Origin: Lacibacter cauensis
Lineage (GTDB): Bacteria; Bacteroidota; Bacteroidia; Chitinophagales; Chitinophagaceae
DNA length: 64,000 nt
Direction of reading: 5' to 3'
Assembly: GCF_007830055.1 (NCBI RefSeq)
Contig: NZ_VLLE01000003.1
Coordinates: 186,001-250,000, forward strand
Positions 1 through 9,600 of the stretch are shown in pieces. The notes beneath the pieces were generated by a model that had not been told where the DNA came from, did not search any database, and saw nothing but the letters and a program-made list of their open reading frames with translations. Numbering within the stretch: position 1 is the stretch's first letter; each line of letters starts with the position of its first letter. The position numbers and the translations under genes were made by a program.

Positions 1-332
1 TTACGATCAAAGCATTACCATGGCAGGTACAACTTTCCAGCATTAATGCGGTGCAGTTGATTGATGTAAACAAAGATGGCTACGATGATCTGGTAACTGC
101 AGGTAACTTTTTTAACCTGTTGCCGCAGTTTTGCAGGCTCGATGCAGGCTATGGTGAAATATTGCTCAACGATAAAAAAGGTGGCTTCAGTGTTGTGCCT
201 GCAGTACAAACAGGTTTAAACCTGTACGGACAAACCAGAGATATTGTGCATTGGAACCGAAGCAACAGCGATTACCTGCTCTTCCTCGAGAATAATGCAA
301 CGCCAGTGCTGTATAAACTCAACGCTAAGTAA
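1..332 (+). CDS. FG-GAP/VCBS repeat protein, C-terminal end only (partial)
   Basis: The reading frame is open from the first base of the window (frame 3) to the TAA at 330-332, so this is the 3' end of a gene that starts upstream. The visible 109 residues contain one FG-GAP/VCBS-type calcium loop (DVNKDGYDDL) followed by a short C-terminal tail. The tail aligns by eye with the end of the next protein (both have a loop, then an (N)GQ(V/T)R motif and a hydrophobic strand), so the two genes look like tandem paralogues. Proteins of this type are usually secreted or surface lipoproteins of unknown substrate in Bacteroidota. The frame and family are clear; the function is not. Confidence 0.8.
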   Translation, partial: TIKALPWQVQLSSINAVQLIDVNKDGYDDLVTAGNFFNLLPQFCRLDAGYGEILLNDKKGGFSVVPAVQTGLNLYGQTRDIVHWNRSNSDYLLFLENNATPVLYKLNAK

Positions 333-343
333 GCAATAAACGA

Positions 344-3300
344 ATGATGCAAAAGAACAGAAGTATGTCCTGCTCATTTACTGCTTTGCTTTTTGCAATG
401 CTGTTGTCAACGAATGCCTGTACAACAAAAAAGCAAATTGAAAATCCTTTGTTTGAAGTACGTCCAAGTACAGCAACGGGATTGAATTTTACAAATCAAT
501 TAAAACCAACAGCAGAATTTAATTTATTCTCGTACATGTATTATTATAACGGTGCAGGTGTAGGTGCTGCCGATTTTAATAAGGACGGATTGACTGATTT
601 GTTTTTTGCTGCCAACCAGGGTGAGAATAAATTATTCCTCAACAAAGGAGCATTACAGTTTACAGATGTTACGGCAGCTGCAAACATTTCGCAGGATGGC
701 AGCTGGAGTACAGGCGTTTCGGTAGTGGACATTAACAACGACGGCTTGCTTGATATTTACATTTGCCGTGTAGGTAACTATAAAGTACTGAAAGGAAAAA
801 ATCAACTGCTCGTATGTAAAGAAATTAAAGATGGCGTGCCGGTGTTTGTTGATGAAGCTGCGGCGTATGGTTTAGACTTTTCGGGCTTCAGTACGCAGGC
901 TGTGTTCTTCGATTATGATGGTGATGAAGATCTTGATCTTTTTTTGCTGAACCATTCGGTGAACCATGATGGTAACTATGCACCACGCAAAAACTTTCTC
1001 AATACCTATGATTCATTAGCCGGTCAGCGCTTATACAGAAATGATCTTATTACAAAAGCCGATCAAAAGCAACATGCTTATTTCACAAACGTAACTGCAA
1101 CAACCGGCATTAACGGAACAAAAATCGGTTATGGTTTAGGTGTGGTAGTGAGCGATCTGAATGTAGATGGCTGGCCCGATATTTATGTGGGTAATGATTT
1201 CCATGAAAACGATTATCTCTACATTAACCAAAAGGATGGAACATTTAGTGAAGAAACAACAAAACGCTTAATGCACACCAGCCAGTTTAGTATGGGTGTG
1301 GATGCTGCCGATATTACCAACGATGGTTTTCCCGAAATTATTTCAATGGATATGTTGCCTTACGATCCGTACATGATCCGTCGTTCGTTGGCAGAGGACG
1401 ATTACAACATTTTTCAAAACAAAATCAACTACGGCTACAACTATCAATATGCACGCAACAACCTGCAGTGGAACAGAGGTAATGGATTGTTTAGTGAAGT
1501 GGGACAATATGCAGGCATTAATGCTACTGATTGGAGCTGGGCAGCATTGTGGATGGACTTTGATAACAATGGTCGTAAAGATCTGTTTGTATCAAATGGT
1601 ATTCCAAAACGGATGAATGATATCGACTACATCAACTTTGTGTCGAACGAAGAACTGCAGCAAAAAATGCGCAGCGGTACTGTTGAAGATAAAGACATGC
1701 TGTTGGTAAACAAGTTTCCGGAAATAAAATTGCCCAACCATTTCTTTCGTAACAAGGGTAATCTGCAATTTGAAGATGTAACCGACAGTATTGCAAACAA
1801 TCTGCCTACGTTCTCCAATGGTTCGGTATATGCTGATCTGGATAATGATGGCGACCAGGATCTCATTGTGAACAATATTAACGATCCGGTGCTGTTGTAC
1901 GAAAACAAAACCAATACAGTAGCACTCAAACCATCGGCTTCAATAACATTAAAAGGCCCGGCACAAAATCCCGATGCCATCGGTTCAACCGTTGTGCTCT
2001 TTGCAGGTAAGGAAATACGTACGTATGAACACAACCCCGTGCATGGATTTTTATCGAGCATGTTGGTGCCGTTGCATATTGGTTTGGATGAAACGAAGAT
2101 CGATTCTGCTTTTCTTATCTGGCCCAACCGTACGCATCAATCTATCAACATCAAAACAGGTAAACAGGAATTTGCATATACAAAAGACTTGCCTTTGTTT
2201 GATTATAGCAAGATCATCAACTTTCATCCGCCAACAGTAAATGCAATAGAAGATATTACTGCAGCAACAAAGCTTGATCACCGGCATATTGAAAATGTAT
2301 TCAACGAATTTGCAAGAGAACCGTTGTTGCCGCATATGAATTCAACCGAAGGTCCTGCATTGGCAGTCGGCGATATTAATCACGATGGATTGGATGATGT
2401 ATTCATTGGTTCATCAAAAGGTTACCGCAACGCCGTGTATGTACAAACAGCGGCAGGCACATTCAGCTACAAAGCACAACCTGCTATGTGGCTCGATAGC
2501 ATGACCGAGAACGCAGATGCTTTTTTTACAGATGTAAACAACGATACACATGTGGATCTCTTGATTGCTTCCGGAGGAAACGAATACTACGGAGGAGATT
2601 CACACCTCTTGCCTTTACTGTACATGAATGATGGTAAAGGAAATTTCACAAAGAAGACAGATGCGTTTACAGACATTGTTGTAACGCAAAGTAAAATGGC
2701 AGTGCACGATTTTACAGGTGATGGTTTTGCAGATATTTTTCTGCCCGGCAGAGTGGAGCCATGGAATTTTGGTATAAAACCCCGATCCTATTTACTAAAA
2801 AATAACGGTAACGGAACATTTACCGATGTAACAGCTGCTTACACAAAAGAATTAGTACAGCCCGGTTTGGTAACCGATGCACAATGGGTGGATGTAAATA
2901 AGGATAACAAAAAAGATCTTCTGCTATGTTACGAATGGGGCGGTATCGAAGCCTTTATTTTTAACAACAATACATTTACCAAACAAACCATTACAGCAAA
3001 TAAAGGTTGGTGGATGTTTGTACTGCCGTTTGATTGGGATGCAAATGGTGAGCTTGATTTCATTGCCGGCAACTTCGGATTGAACAGCCGCTTAAAAGCA
3101 TCGGCAGATGAACCACTCTCATTATACGTAAACGATTTTGATGCCAATGGCAGAAACGAACAGGTACTTACGTATTACCTGCAGCACAAAGAAATTCCCT
3201 TTGCAACCAAACAAGAATTGGAAAAGCAATTGCCATTGTTGAAGAAGAAGTTTTTGTATGCAGAAGATTTTGCCAAAGCATCGCTGAATGATTTATTTGG

Positions 3301-3703
3301 TGCAGATAAGTTGAAAAAAGCACAGAAGTATTCGGTTGATTATTTAAGTAATGCTTTTTTGCAGAACAAGGGCGATCAAACATTTACTGTTACAGCATTG
3401 CCCTACGAAGCACAGTTAACAACCTATCGTGCAGCAATGGTTGTGCAGGCCAACAACGACAGCTTACCCGATGTACTATTGCTCGGCAACTATTACGATA
3501 ACAATGTCGAGATCGGAAGACAGGATGCCGACTTTGGTACATTGCTCATCAATAAAGGCGCAGGCAAATTTGTGTATGCACCTGTAAATGGTTTAACCAT
3601 TAACGGACAGGTACGTAACATCAAATCAATAACCATTAAGGGAATGCAGGCATATATTCTCGCAAAGAATAATGATGCAGTGCAAATCATTCGATTCAAA
3701 TAA
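344..3703 (+). CDS. FG-GAP/VCBS repeat and ASPIC/UnbV domain lipoprotein
   Basis: This 1119-residue protein starts with a lipoprotein signal ending in a lipobox (STNAC, Cys about residue 26). Many calcium-loop repeats of the form D-x-N-x-D-G-x-x-D follow, for example DFNKDGLTDLFF, DINNDGLLDIYI and DLDNDGDQDLIV, which are FG-GAP/VCBS beta-propeller blades. An ASPIC/UnbV-like segment (AIGSTVVLFAGKE to FLIWPNRT) lies near residues 545-605, followed by a second propeller. The family is the CRTAC1-like group common beside SusC/SusD genes, with a presumed surface-binding role. It begins 11 bases after the preceding paralogue and ends 2 bases from the stop of the convergent gene. Its ligand cannot be read from the sequence. 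Confidence 0.85.
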   Translation: MMQKNRSMSCSFTALLFAMLLSTNACTTKKQIENPLFEVRPSTATGLNFTNQLKPTAEFNLFSYMYYYNGAGVGAADFNKDGLTDLFFAANQGENKLFLNKGALQFTDVTAAANISQDGSWSTGVSVVDINNDGLLDIYICRVGNYKVLKGKNQLLVCKEIKDGVPVFVDEAAAYGLDFSGFSTQAVFFDYDGDEDLDLFLLNHSVNHDGNYAPRKNFLNTYDSLAGQRLYRNDLITKADQKQHAYFTNVTATTGINGTKIGYGLGVVVSDLNVDGWPDIYVGNDFHENDYLYINQKDGTFSEETTKRLMHTSQFSMGVDAADITNDGFPEIISMDMLPYDPYMIRRSLAEDDYNIFQNKINYGYNYQYARNNLQWNRGNGLFSEVGQYAGINATDWSWAALWMDFDNNGRKDLFVSNGIPKRMNDIDYINFVSNEELQQKMRSGTVEDKDMLLVNKFPEIKLPNHFFRNKGNLQFEDVTDSIANNLPTFSNGSVYADLDNDGDQDLIVNNINDPVLLYENKTNTVALKPSASITLKGPAQNPDAIGSTVVLFAGKEIRTYEHNPVHGFLSSMLVPLHIGLDETKIDSAFLIWPNRTHQSINIKTGKQEFAYTKDLPLFDYSKIINFHPPTVNAIEDITAATKLDHRHIENVFNEFAREPLLPHMNSTEGPALAVGDINHDGLDDVFIGSSKGYRNAVYVQTAAGTFSYKAQPAMWLDSMTENADAFFTDVNNDTHVDLLIASGGNEYYGGDSHLLPLLYMNDGKGNFTKKTDAFTDIVVTQSKMAVHDFTGDGFADIFLPGRVEPWNFGIKPRSYLLKNNGNGTFTDVTAAYTKELVQPGLVTDAQWVDVNKDNKKDLLLCYEWGGIEAFIFNNNTFTKQTITANKGWWMFVLPFDWDANGELDFIAGNFGLNSRLKASADEPLSLYVNDFDANGRNEQVLTYYLQHKEIPFATKQELEKQLPLLKKKFLYAEDFAKASLNDLFGADKLKKAQKYSVDYLSNAFLQNKGDQTFTVTALPYEAQLTTYRAAMVVQANNDSLPDVLLLGNYYDNNVEIGRQDADFGTLLINKGAGKFVYAPVNGLTINGQVRNIKSITIKGMQAYILAKNNDAVQIIRFK

Positions 3704-3705
3704 AT

Positions 3706-4638
3706 TTAATACAGCACAGGGTAATAAATACGGGTAATCCACTTGCTTGTATCTTTTTCCTGCATACGATCGGTAATGAGCGATTGAAACGGAATAGCCG
3801 GTGCAGTCTTCTGATGATCGAATGCATAATCGGCCATGCGCTTTTCAGCAGCGGCAACAGTAGCCATGCCGCCTTGTACATCGCCCACCAGAATATAACC
3901 GAGAATCATTTTTTTACGTTTAAACGGTTCCTGTTCTTCCACATCTGCTTTTGTAGGAATACCCACCATCACATCGTAGCGGTTATCTGTAACAGAAAAA
4001 ATATTCAGCATCGGCGCATTACTTTCTTCTCCGCCTTTTGTTTGAATGTATTTTTTTACATCAGCGATTAAACTGTATACATCTTCTGTAGTGGGGTAAT
4101 GATTAAATGTTTTCTTTAACGAAATAAGTGTGGAGTCTTTCACCCGTTGCGTTTCAATCTCCATACCATACGTATTCTTCTCGTTTTCAAAAAATGGTTT
4201 TACCGCTGCAAGAAACTGTTTGAAATCTTTTTTCAATGAACGCAGCTGCAGGTATTGTTTAATTTTCGTAACCGGGTTAGCACTGTATGCAAACACATAG
4301 CTCCATTCGAAATGGGCAGAATCAATATTGTAAGGGAACACCTGGAAGAAAGCCGAAACAGAATCGTTACCAACCGAAGTCATCGTTTCAATACCGGGTA
4401 GTGTCATATTCCGAAAAAGATAACTGCGGTTATTGTAACTGTAGATTGTATTGCTTTGTTGCGTACCGGCCCACCAGTTTTTCCATTTTGTACTGTCGTG
4501 CAGCAAGCGAATAGCTGAATTATTCGTACATCGAAAAGCCGTTCTGTAACTGTACACTTCTTTTGCAGGAATACGGAAATAAAAAAACAGTACAACAGCA
4601 ATGAGCAATAGCAGCAGAAGCAACAGCAATCTTTTCAT
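3706..4638 (-). CDS. Membrane-anchored SRPBCC / GyrI-like domain protein
   Basis: The 310-residue product starts at the ATG complementary to 4636-4638. This start is preferred because it opens directly with a leucine-rich transmembrane or signal segment (MKRLLLLL), whereas the longer frame adds 35 unlikely residues. The N-terminal half resembles the START/SRPBCC fold (TNNSAIRLLHDSTKWKNWW). The C-terminal half resembles a GyrI/AraC effector-binding domain, ending in WITRIYYPV, a typical last strand of that family. Bacteroidota proteins of this architecture are common and mostly uncharacterised; a ligand-binding role is inference. It is divergent from the GH65 gene and shares the 4639-4822 intergenic region, which holds a palindromic operator candidate. 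Confidence 0.7.
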   Translation of the reverse strand: MKRLLLLLLLLLIAVVLFFYFRIPAKEVYSYRTAFRCTNNSAIRLLHDSTKWKNWWAGTQQSNTIYSYNNRSYLFRNMTLPGIETMTSVGNDSVSAFFQVFPYNIDSAHFEWSYVFAYSANPVTKIKQYLQLRSLKKDFKQFLAAVKPFFENEKNTYGMEIETQRVKDSTLISLKKTFNHYPTTEDVYSLIADVKKYIQTKGGEESNAPMLNIFSVTDNRYDVMVGIPTKADVEEQEPFKRKKMILGYILVGDVQGGMATVAAAEKRMADYAFDHQKTAPAIPFQSLITDRMQEKDTSKWITRIYYPVLY

Positions 4639-4729
4639 CTTAGAAATCGTTTGAAGCACCTGCAATTTAGGTGAAAACGAGCTGCAGAAACAACGCTTTA
4701 CTTTTTTGTTCTGAAAGAAATAATCCATA

Positions 4730-4741
4730 GCAAACGTTTGC
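4730..4741. promoter_or_regulatory. LacI-type operator candidate (perfect 12-bp palindrome)
   Basis: GCAAACGTTTGC is a perfect palindrome with the central CG typical of LacI-family operators. It lies 82 bases upstream of the GH65 start and 92 bases upstream of the divergent gene. Sites with the same 10-base core occur at 15940, 17251 and 40307. A LacI-family regulator is encoded at 14993. Binding is inferred. Confidence 0.55.
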
Positions 4742-4822
4742 ATCTTGCAATTGTAAACTCATGCCGGTTTCTTTGTGGTTTACTCTTTATCTTTCCTGTA
4801 CGATTTACTAAAAACGGTTGCC

Positions 4823-6868
4823 ATGAAACATTTGCTGTCCTTTGTTTTGCTCACTATTGTTTTTTCAACCCAAGCACAAACAATTGATCCCTGGAAAATT
4901 GCTGCTACGAATTTCGATCCTTCCAACTACTACGGCATTACCGTTGCCAATGGAATGATCGGAGTCGTATCATCGCCGGAGCCATTCAAGGTAAAAGATG
5001 TGGTATTGGCCGGTGCATACGATTTGTATGGCCGTGGCCGTGTAAGTAACTTCTTAAAGAGTTTTAATCTGCTGAACAGCTACCTGGAAATAGATGGCAA
5101 ACGCATTGATGCAAAATCGGCATCGAATATGAAACAGGAGCTGGATATGCAGCATGCCAGCTTTACAACAACATTCGATTATGCAGATAAAGCAACTGTA
5201 ACCTATACCTACTATTCGTTGCGTCATTTGCCGTTTACGGTGTTGATGGATATTACAATCACACCCAAAAAGAATATTACCATCACCGGTGCCAGTGTAA
5301 TGGAAGCACCTGATGCGTTGAAAGATGTACAGAATTATTACAATGAAATTGATCGTCCGCATGTAACCATGAGCTTACTCACTTCTTCAGCAAAAAGTCC
5401 TACGGGTAAATTGTTGATGTGTGCCAGCAATACATTTTTGTTTACCGAACATCATGGCAGCGAACCAAGAGTGATTCATGAAATGTGGGATAACAATATG
5501 CATCTGCTCAAGTTCAGCAAACAGCTGAAAGCAGGTGAAACTTATCGTTACTCGATTGCGGGCTCATCTATTACATCAGCACATCACGATGATCCGTTGA
5601 ATGAAGCAGAACGCTTAACCATTTATGCAAAGCTGGAAGGCAGAGAACGCTTGCTGCAGTTTCATACCAAGGCATGGGATGAGTTGTGGAGCAGCCGTAT
5701 AACGATCGAAGGAACAAACGAAGAAGCAAAGCAGGATCAGCAGGATGTAAACAGCATGCTCTATCATTTGTATTCCTTTACAAGAGAAGGCACTGCATTA
5801 TCACCATCACCAATGGGCTTGAGCGGCTTGGGTTACAATGGTCATGTGTTTTGGGATACCGAGTTGTGGATGTATCCTGCATTACTTGTACTGAAGCCTG
5901 AGCTTGCAAAAAGTATGGTGGAATATCGTTATCAACGGTTGGATGCTGCAAAGCGAAATGCTTTCAGTAAAGGATTTAAAGGAGCCATGTTCCCTTGGGA
6001 AAGTGCAGAAACAGGTGTGGAAGAAACACCCGTGTGGGCATTGAGTGGTCCGTTCGAACATCACATCACCGCCTGTGTGGCAATCGCAGCATGGAATTAT
6101 TATTGTGTAACACAAGATAAAGTGTGGCTGAAAGAAAAAGGATATCCCATCTTAAGTGCAACAGCCGATTTCTGGGCAAGCAGAGTAGAACGCAACGGCC
6201 CGGGTAAATACGATATTAAAAATGTGGTGGCTGCAGATGAGTGGGCCGAGAATGTCGATAACAACGCATTTACGAATGCGGCTGCGAAAGCCAATCTGCA
6301 GTTTGCAACAGAAGCAGCGAAACTGTTAGGCATTGTACCCAATGCAGATTGGATGAATGTAGCGAACAATATTCCTGTGTTGAAATTTCCTGACGGTGTA
6401 ACAAGAGAACATGCAACCTATAATGGTGAAGGCATTAAGCAGGCCGATGTAAACTTGTTAGCTTATCCGTTGAAAGAAGTAAAAGATGCAACTGCTATCC
6501 GAAAAGATTTAGAGTACTACGAACAACGTGTACCGAATGAAGGAACACCGGCAATGACACAAGCAGTGTTCACTACCTTATATGCAAGACTCGGCAACCA
6601 TGAGAAAGCGTATCATTGGTTTAAAGATGCATTCATTCCAAATCTCAATCCGCCGTTTCGTGTAATTGCAGAAACAAAGGGCGGCACCAATCCTTACTTC
6701 GCAACTGGTGCAGGTGGTATTTTGCAAAGTGTGTTGATGGGTTTTGGCGGTTTGGAAATTACAGCAACAGGCATCACACAAATCAAAACTGTATTACCTG
6801 CTAACTGGAAGAGCGTAACCATTACAGGCGTGGGTGTGCAGAAGAGGACGTTTGTGAATAAACGGTGA
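4823..6868 (+). CDS. Secreted glycoside hydrolase family 65 alpha-glucosidase-type enzyme
   Basis: The 681-residue protein starts at ATG 4823 with a signal peptide (MKHLLSFVLLTIVFSTQAQ); the longer frame would place 16 residues before it. The central region has GH65 (alpha/alpha)6-barrel hallmarks: GHVFWDTELWMYPALL, and DEWAENVDNNAFTN, which matches the GH65 catalytic block (D-E-x-x-E-N/H-V-x-N-N-A-x-T-N) carrying the general acid. GH65 includes trehalose, maltose and kojibiose phosphorylases and hydrolases. The signal peptide argues for a hydrolase outside the cytoplasm, since phosphorylases work on intracellular phosphate; a Flavobacterium GH65 of about this size is a kojibiose hydrolase. 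Substrate is undecided among alpha-linked glucosides. A LacI-type operator candidate lies upstream. Confidence 0.88.
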   Translation: MKHLLSFVLLTIVFSTQAQTIDPWKIAATNFDPSNYYGITVANGMIGVVSSPEPFKVKDVVLAGAYDLYGRGRVSNFLKSFNLLNSYLEIDGKRIDAKSASNMKQELDMQHASFTTTFDYADKATVTYTYYSLRHLPFTVLMDITITPKKNITITGASVMEAPDALKDVQNYYNEIDRPHVTMSLLTSSAKSPTGKLLMCASNTFLFTEHHGSEPRVIHEMWDNNMHLLKFSKQLKAGETYRYSIAGSSITSAHHDDPLNEAERLTIYAKLEGRERLLQFHTKAWDELWSSRITIEGTNEEAKQDQQDVNSMLYHLYSFTREGTALSPSPMGLSGLGYNGHVFWDTELWMYPALLVLKPELAKSMVEYRYQRLDAAKRNAFSKGFKGAMFPWESAETGVEETPVWALSGPFEHHITACVAIAAWNYYCVTQDKVWLKEKGYPILSATADFWASRVERNGPGKYDIKNVVAADEWAENVDNNAFTNAAAKANLQFATEAAKLLGIVPNADWMNVANNIPVLKFPDGVTREHATYNGEGIKQADVNLLAYPLKEVKDATAIRKDLEYYEQRVPNEGTPAMTQAVFTTLYARLGNHEKAYHWFKDAFIPNLNPPFRVIAETKGGTNPYFATGAGGILQSVLMGFGGLEITATGITQIKTVLPANWKSVTITGVGVQKRTFVNKR

Positions 6869-6969
6869 TGAAGTATTGTTACCAGAGTAGCGTGATAAAA
6901 GTGGAACGACTGAAGCTACGTGGTTATTTTTTTAGTATTTAACCTATGTAACTTCGTTAGAATGTTTAC

Positions 6970-6997
6970 TTGTCTGTCAATAAATGCTCTATTTTCG
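6970..6997 (+). promoter_or_regulatory. Bacteroidota-type promoter (TTG-N17-TATTTTCG)
   Basis: A TTG at 6970-6972 is separated by 17 bases from TATTTTCG at 6990-6997, close to the sigma-ABfr consensus TTTG-N19-TAnnTTTG. The ATG of the downstream gene follows 16 bases later. Seen by pattern only. Confidence 0.4.
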
Positions 6998-7013
6998 TGA
7001 AAACAGTTTACTT

Positions 7014-8195
7014 ATGAAAAGCCTTTACTCATTACTAGTACTTTTATCTTTTTGGGGATTAAATGGATTCGCACAAGATTATAGTAAGTCTAAATTCATA
7101 ACGGTCCGTGGCAGTGTAGAATCTGTTTCAGGTGAGCCTCTCACATCTGCAACTATAAGAGTTCCTAATACAACTTTTGGTACAGCAACCGATAAAAACG
7201 GAAATTTTTCGTTGGAAGTACCAGTGTCTTGTAAAATCACTGTCTCATCAGTTGGTTATATCGATGAAGAAATTGCATGTAACAACAATAATTATCTGCT
7301 CGTTTTTTTAAACAAGAGAAAAAGAATTGACTCTGCTGTTATTACCTCTGCCTCAATAATTGATGTAAATCCACAGCTTGAAAAGGAAAGATTCAATTAT
7401 TATAAAGATAATAACCGGATTTTTACGAAGGTTGAAGTCTTATCTCAATTTCCTGGAGGCGAAAAAAAATTTAAAGAATATATCATAAAAAATCTTGTCT
7501 ATCCTGATTCTTCTTTAATGGCTGGCGTGGAGGGGTCTTTGATTTTAAAATTTACTGTCGGCAATAATGGCTACTTAAAAAATATCAGGATTATAAGGGG
7601 ATTAGACAGGTTCTGCGATTCTGTTGCACTAGTGGTTTTTAGAAATTCACCCCAATGGCTTCCTGCCATACAGAATGGTCGTCAGGTTGAAGAAGATATT
7701 GACTATGTTATTCGGTTTAGCAGAAATGGCTCGTCAGAATCAAAAATTGAAACTCAAAAAAGTAAGATAGAACCAAAAGTAGATATTGCTCCCAAAGAAG
7801 AAATCATAAATAGCATAAGTAAGAACTACTCTAAAGTAGTAAAGAGTTCAAAGGAGTTTCAATATGCTTCACAATTGGTGAATAGAATTACGGATACATC
7901 TATTTTAAATCTCTATTTTGATTCAGTTATATATAGAAAATTCCGACCTCTGGGGTTAAAAGAAAGAACTAAGTATGATAAATCAAAAGCCATGTTTTAT
8001 GCAGAGGGCCTTTCTGAATTCAGACGAATTCTTTCTAATTATTTTGCCTCTTCATATACTATTAATGAAATAAAGTATTTGCATAAAATGTATGCTGGTG
8101 AAATTGGGCGTTCGATAGCCCTCAAACAAATAGCCTCGTCAAGTGAAATGGAGTATTTTTATCTCGAAAGTTTTATGAAATCTGTCACAAAATAA
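7014..8195 (+). CDS. CarboxypepD-regulatory / TonB C-terminal / DUF2059-like fusion protein
   Basis: The 393-residue exported protein starts at ATG 7014 with a signal peptide ending near GLNGFAQ. Residues about 25-95 form a carboxypeptidase-regulatory-like (CarboxypepD_reg) beta-sandwich (GEPLTSATIRVPNTTFGTAT). Residues about 130-235 form a TonB C-terminal domain (FPGGEKKFKEYI; GSLILKFTVGNNG). The last 110 residues are helical and resemble DUF2059 (SYTINEIKYLHKMYAGEIG). The combination is unusual, although each domain is common in Bacteroidota. Base use is visibly more AT-rich than in the neighbours, with many ATA/TTA/AGA codons, which hints at a different origin. The domain order is seen; the role in the envelope is not known. 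Confidence 0.72.
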   Translation: MKSLYSLLVLLSFWGLNGFAQDYSKSKFITVRGSVESVSGEPLTSATIRVPNTTFGTATDKNGNFSLEVPVSCKITVSSVGYIDEEIACNNNNYLLVFLNKRKRIDSAVITSASIIDVNPQLEKERFNYYKDNNRIFTKVEVLSQFPGGEKKFKEYIIKNLVYPDSSLMAGVEGSLILKFTVGNNGYLKNIRIIRGLDRFCDSVALVVFRNSPQWLPAIQNGRQVEEDIDYVIRFSRNGSSESKIETQKSKIEPKVDIAPKEEIINSISKNYSKVVKSSKEFQYASQLVNRITDTSILNLYFDSVIYRKFRPLGLKERTKYDKSKAMFYAEGLSEFRRILSNYFASSYTINEIKYLHKMYAGEIGRSIALKQIASSSEMEYFYLESFMKSVTK

Positions 8196-8298
8196 AAAAG
8201 CATTTCCTTTTATAGGAATTGCAAATTAGGTTTACTGATCAATTTTAATGTTTCATTACTAAAGAACGGAATCAAACGTATAATACTTGGTCAATTAC

Positions 8299-8958
8299 AT
8301 GAAGACTAAAGCTTTTCTCTTCGACCTCGATGGCACTCTCATCGACACCATGCCGGCACATTTTAAAACATGGCAGCTGGTGGTGAAAGAAATGGGCAGT
8401 CCGCTTGAAGGGGAAGCTTTGATGAACCAACTCTATGGCAACGGGGCCGAACTGATGCACCGCATTGTTCCTGGCCGCACGTTTACTGAAGAAGAAGCAA
8501 GAGCCATTGTTGCCGCAAAAGAAGAACGCTACCGGGCTTTGTATGGCAACGAAATAACGGTGCTGGAAGGAGCACGTGAATTTTTAGAATTAGCGTTGCA
8601 GAAAAATATTCCAATGGGCATCGGTACAGCCAGTAACCAGGCCAATATCGATTTTGCATTGGATAAACTGGATCTGCGCCGTTACCTCAGTGCCATTGTT
8701 GGCGCTGATGATGTACAGCTGAGCAAACCGCACCCCGAAACTTGGTTGAAACTGGCAGCCGAATTAAACACCCCACCCGAGCATTGCATTGTGTTTGAAG
8801 ATGCGCCGAAAGGTGTGGAAGCCGCCCTTGCAGCAGGAATGAAGGCGGTAGCTATCACCGGGCATTTTTCTGCAAACGATTTCGGAGAATATGAGAATAT
8901 TTTACAAATAGTTCCTGCCTTAAATGTGCTCAACATTGATGAATTACTTTATCTTTAA
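8299..8958 (+). CDS. HAD-superfamily hydrolase, beta-phosphoglucomutase-like
   Basis: The 219-residue cytoplasmic protein starts at ATG 8299 (MKTKAFLFDLDGTLIDT); the longer frame would need a TTG. It has all four HAD motifs: DLDGT with the nucleophile and acid Asp, GTAS for motif II, the Lys of SKPHPETW for motif III, and VFEDAPKGVEAA for motif IV, plus a helical cap. The subgroup holds beta-phosphoglucomutases and small sugar-phosphate phosphatases. A phosphatase or mutase acting on hexose phosphate would fit the nearby alpha-glucoside genes, but the residues visible do not choose between the two. Confidence 0.8.
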   Translation: MKTKAFLFDLDGTLIDTMPAHFKTWQLVVKEMGSPLEGEALMNQLYGNGAELMHRIVPGRTFTEEEARAIVAAKEERYRALYGNEITVLEGAREFLELALQKNIPMGIGTASNQANIDFALDKLDLRRYLSAIVGADDVQLSKPHPETWLKLAAELNTPPEHCIVFEDAPKGVEAALAAGMKAVAITGHFSANDFGEYENILQIVPALNVLNIDELLYL

Positions 8959-8972
8959 AGCACATTAACGAA

Positions 8973-9539
8973 TTGCTGTTGAGAATTTTTGCTTCCATAT
9001 TTTTTCTCTCCATACTGCTGTTTAACTGGTTTGGTTACCGGTTAGTGATGGATTACGTACAGCAAAAAGCCGATACCCATTTTGAACAAAAGATTGATAA
9101 CAACGACTACGATGCAAGCGCATTGATTGAAGTGCGAGCACCGGTAAGCTTACCTTATCAAACCGATTGGAAAGAGTTCGAACGTGTAAGTGGCGAAATC
9201 ACCATCAACGGTATGCATTACAAATATGTAGAGCGTAAACTCGAAGGTGGTGAAATGATTTATAAATGTATTCCTGATACCGATAAAGCCCGGTTGGTAA
9301 ATGCCCGGGAAAATTTCTTCAAGCTTGTCAACGATCTGCAAAATCAGCAGGAACAAAAATCGGGTAAACAACCCGCCCCATCGTACAAAGCATTTTCATT
9401 TGACTACTGTGAGCAGTTGAGCCATTGGTCGCTCGATGCATTGGAGCAACTGCGTCAACCATTCAACCATACCTTTTCAGCAGCTACACGTTCTGCATTT
9501 CTTCTTACCGCAGAACAACCACCCGAACTTTTTGGTTAA
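8973..9539 (+). CDS. Uncharacterised membrane-anchored protein
   Basis: The frame begins with TTG at 8973, 14 bases after the HAD gene; a second TTG lies at 8979 and no ATG precedes the hydrophobic segment, so the start is uncertain. The 188 residues open with a signal anchor (IFASIFFLSILLFNWFGYRL) followed by a soluble extracytoplasmic domain of about 160 residues with a Gln/Lys-rich helix near 115-130. I do not recognise a characterised family. The anchor, codon use and position behind the HAD gene support a real gene. Confidence 0.6.
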   Translation: MLLRIFASIFFLSILLFNWFGYRLVMDYVQQKADTHFEQKIDNNDYDASALIEVRAPVSLPYQTDWKEFERVSGEITINGMHYKYVERKLEGGEMIYKCIPDTDKARLVNARENFFKLVNDLQNQQEQKSGKQPAPSYKAFSFDYCEQLSHWSLDALEQLRQPFNHTFSAATRSAFLLTAEQPPELFG

Positions 9540-9600
9540 TTGCTTTTCCTTACAATTTTACAGATCTGCAGATTGTATTGTTGTTTCGTCTCTGCTATGA

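Noticed and set aside
1627-2127. A 166-codon open frame on the - strand inside the FG-GAP protein gene
   Set aside because: It lies wholly antisense to a well-supported gene, has low-complexity Ser/Leu composition and no recognisable motif; it is a shadow frame.
8196-8298. A terminator hairpin after the TonB-C fusion gene
   Set aside because: The GCATTTCC/GGAATTGC stem has a mismatch and no T-run follows.
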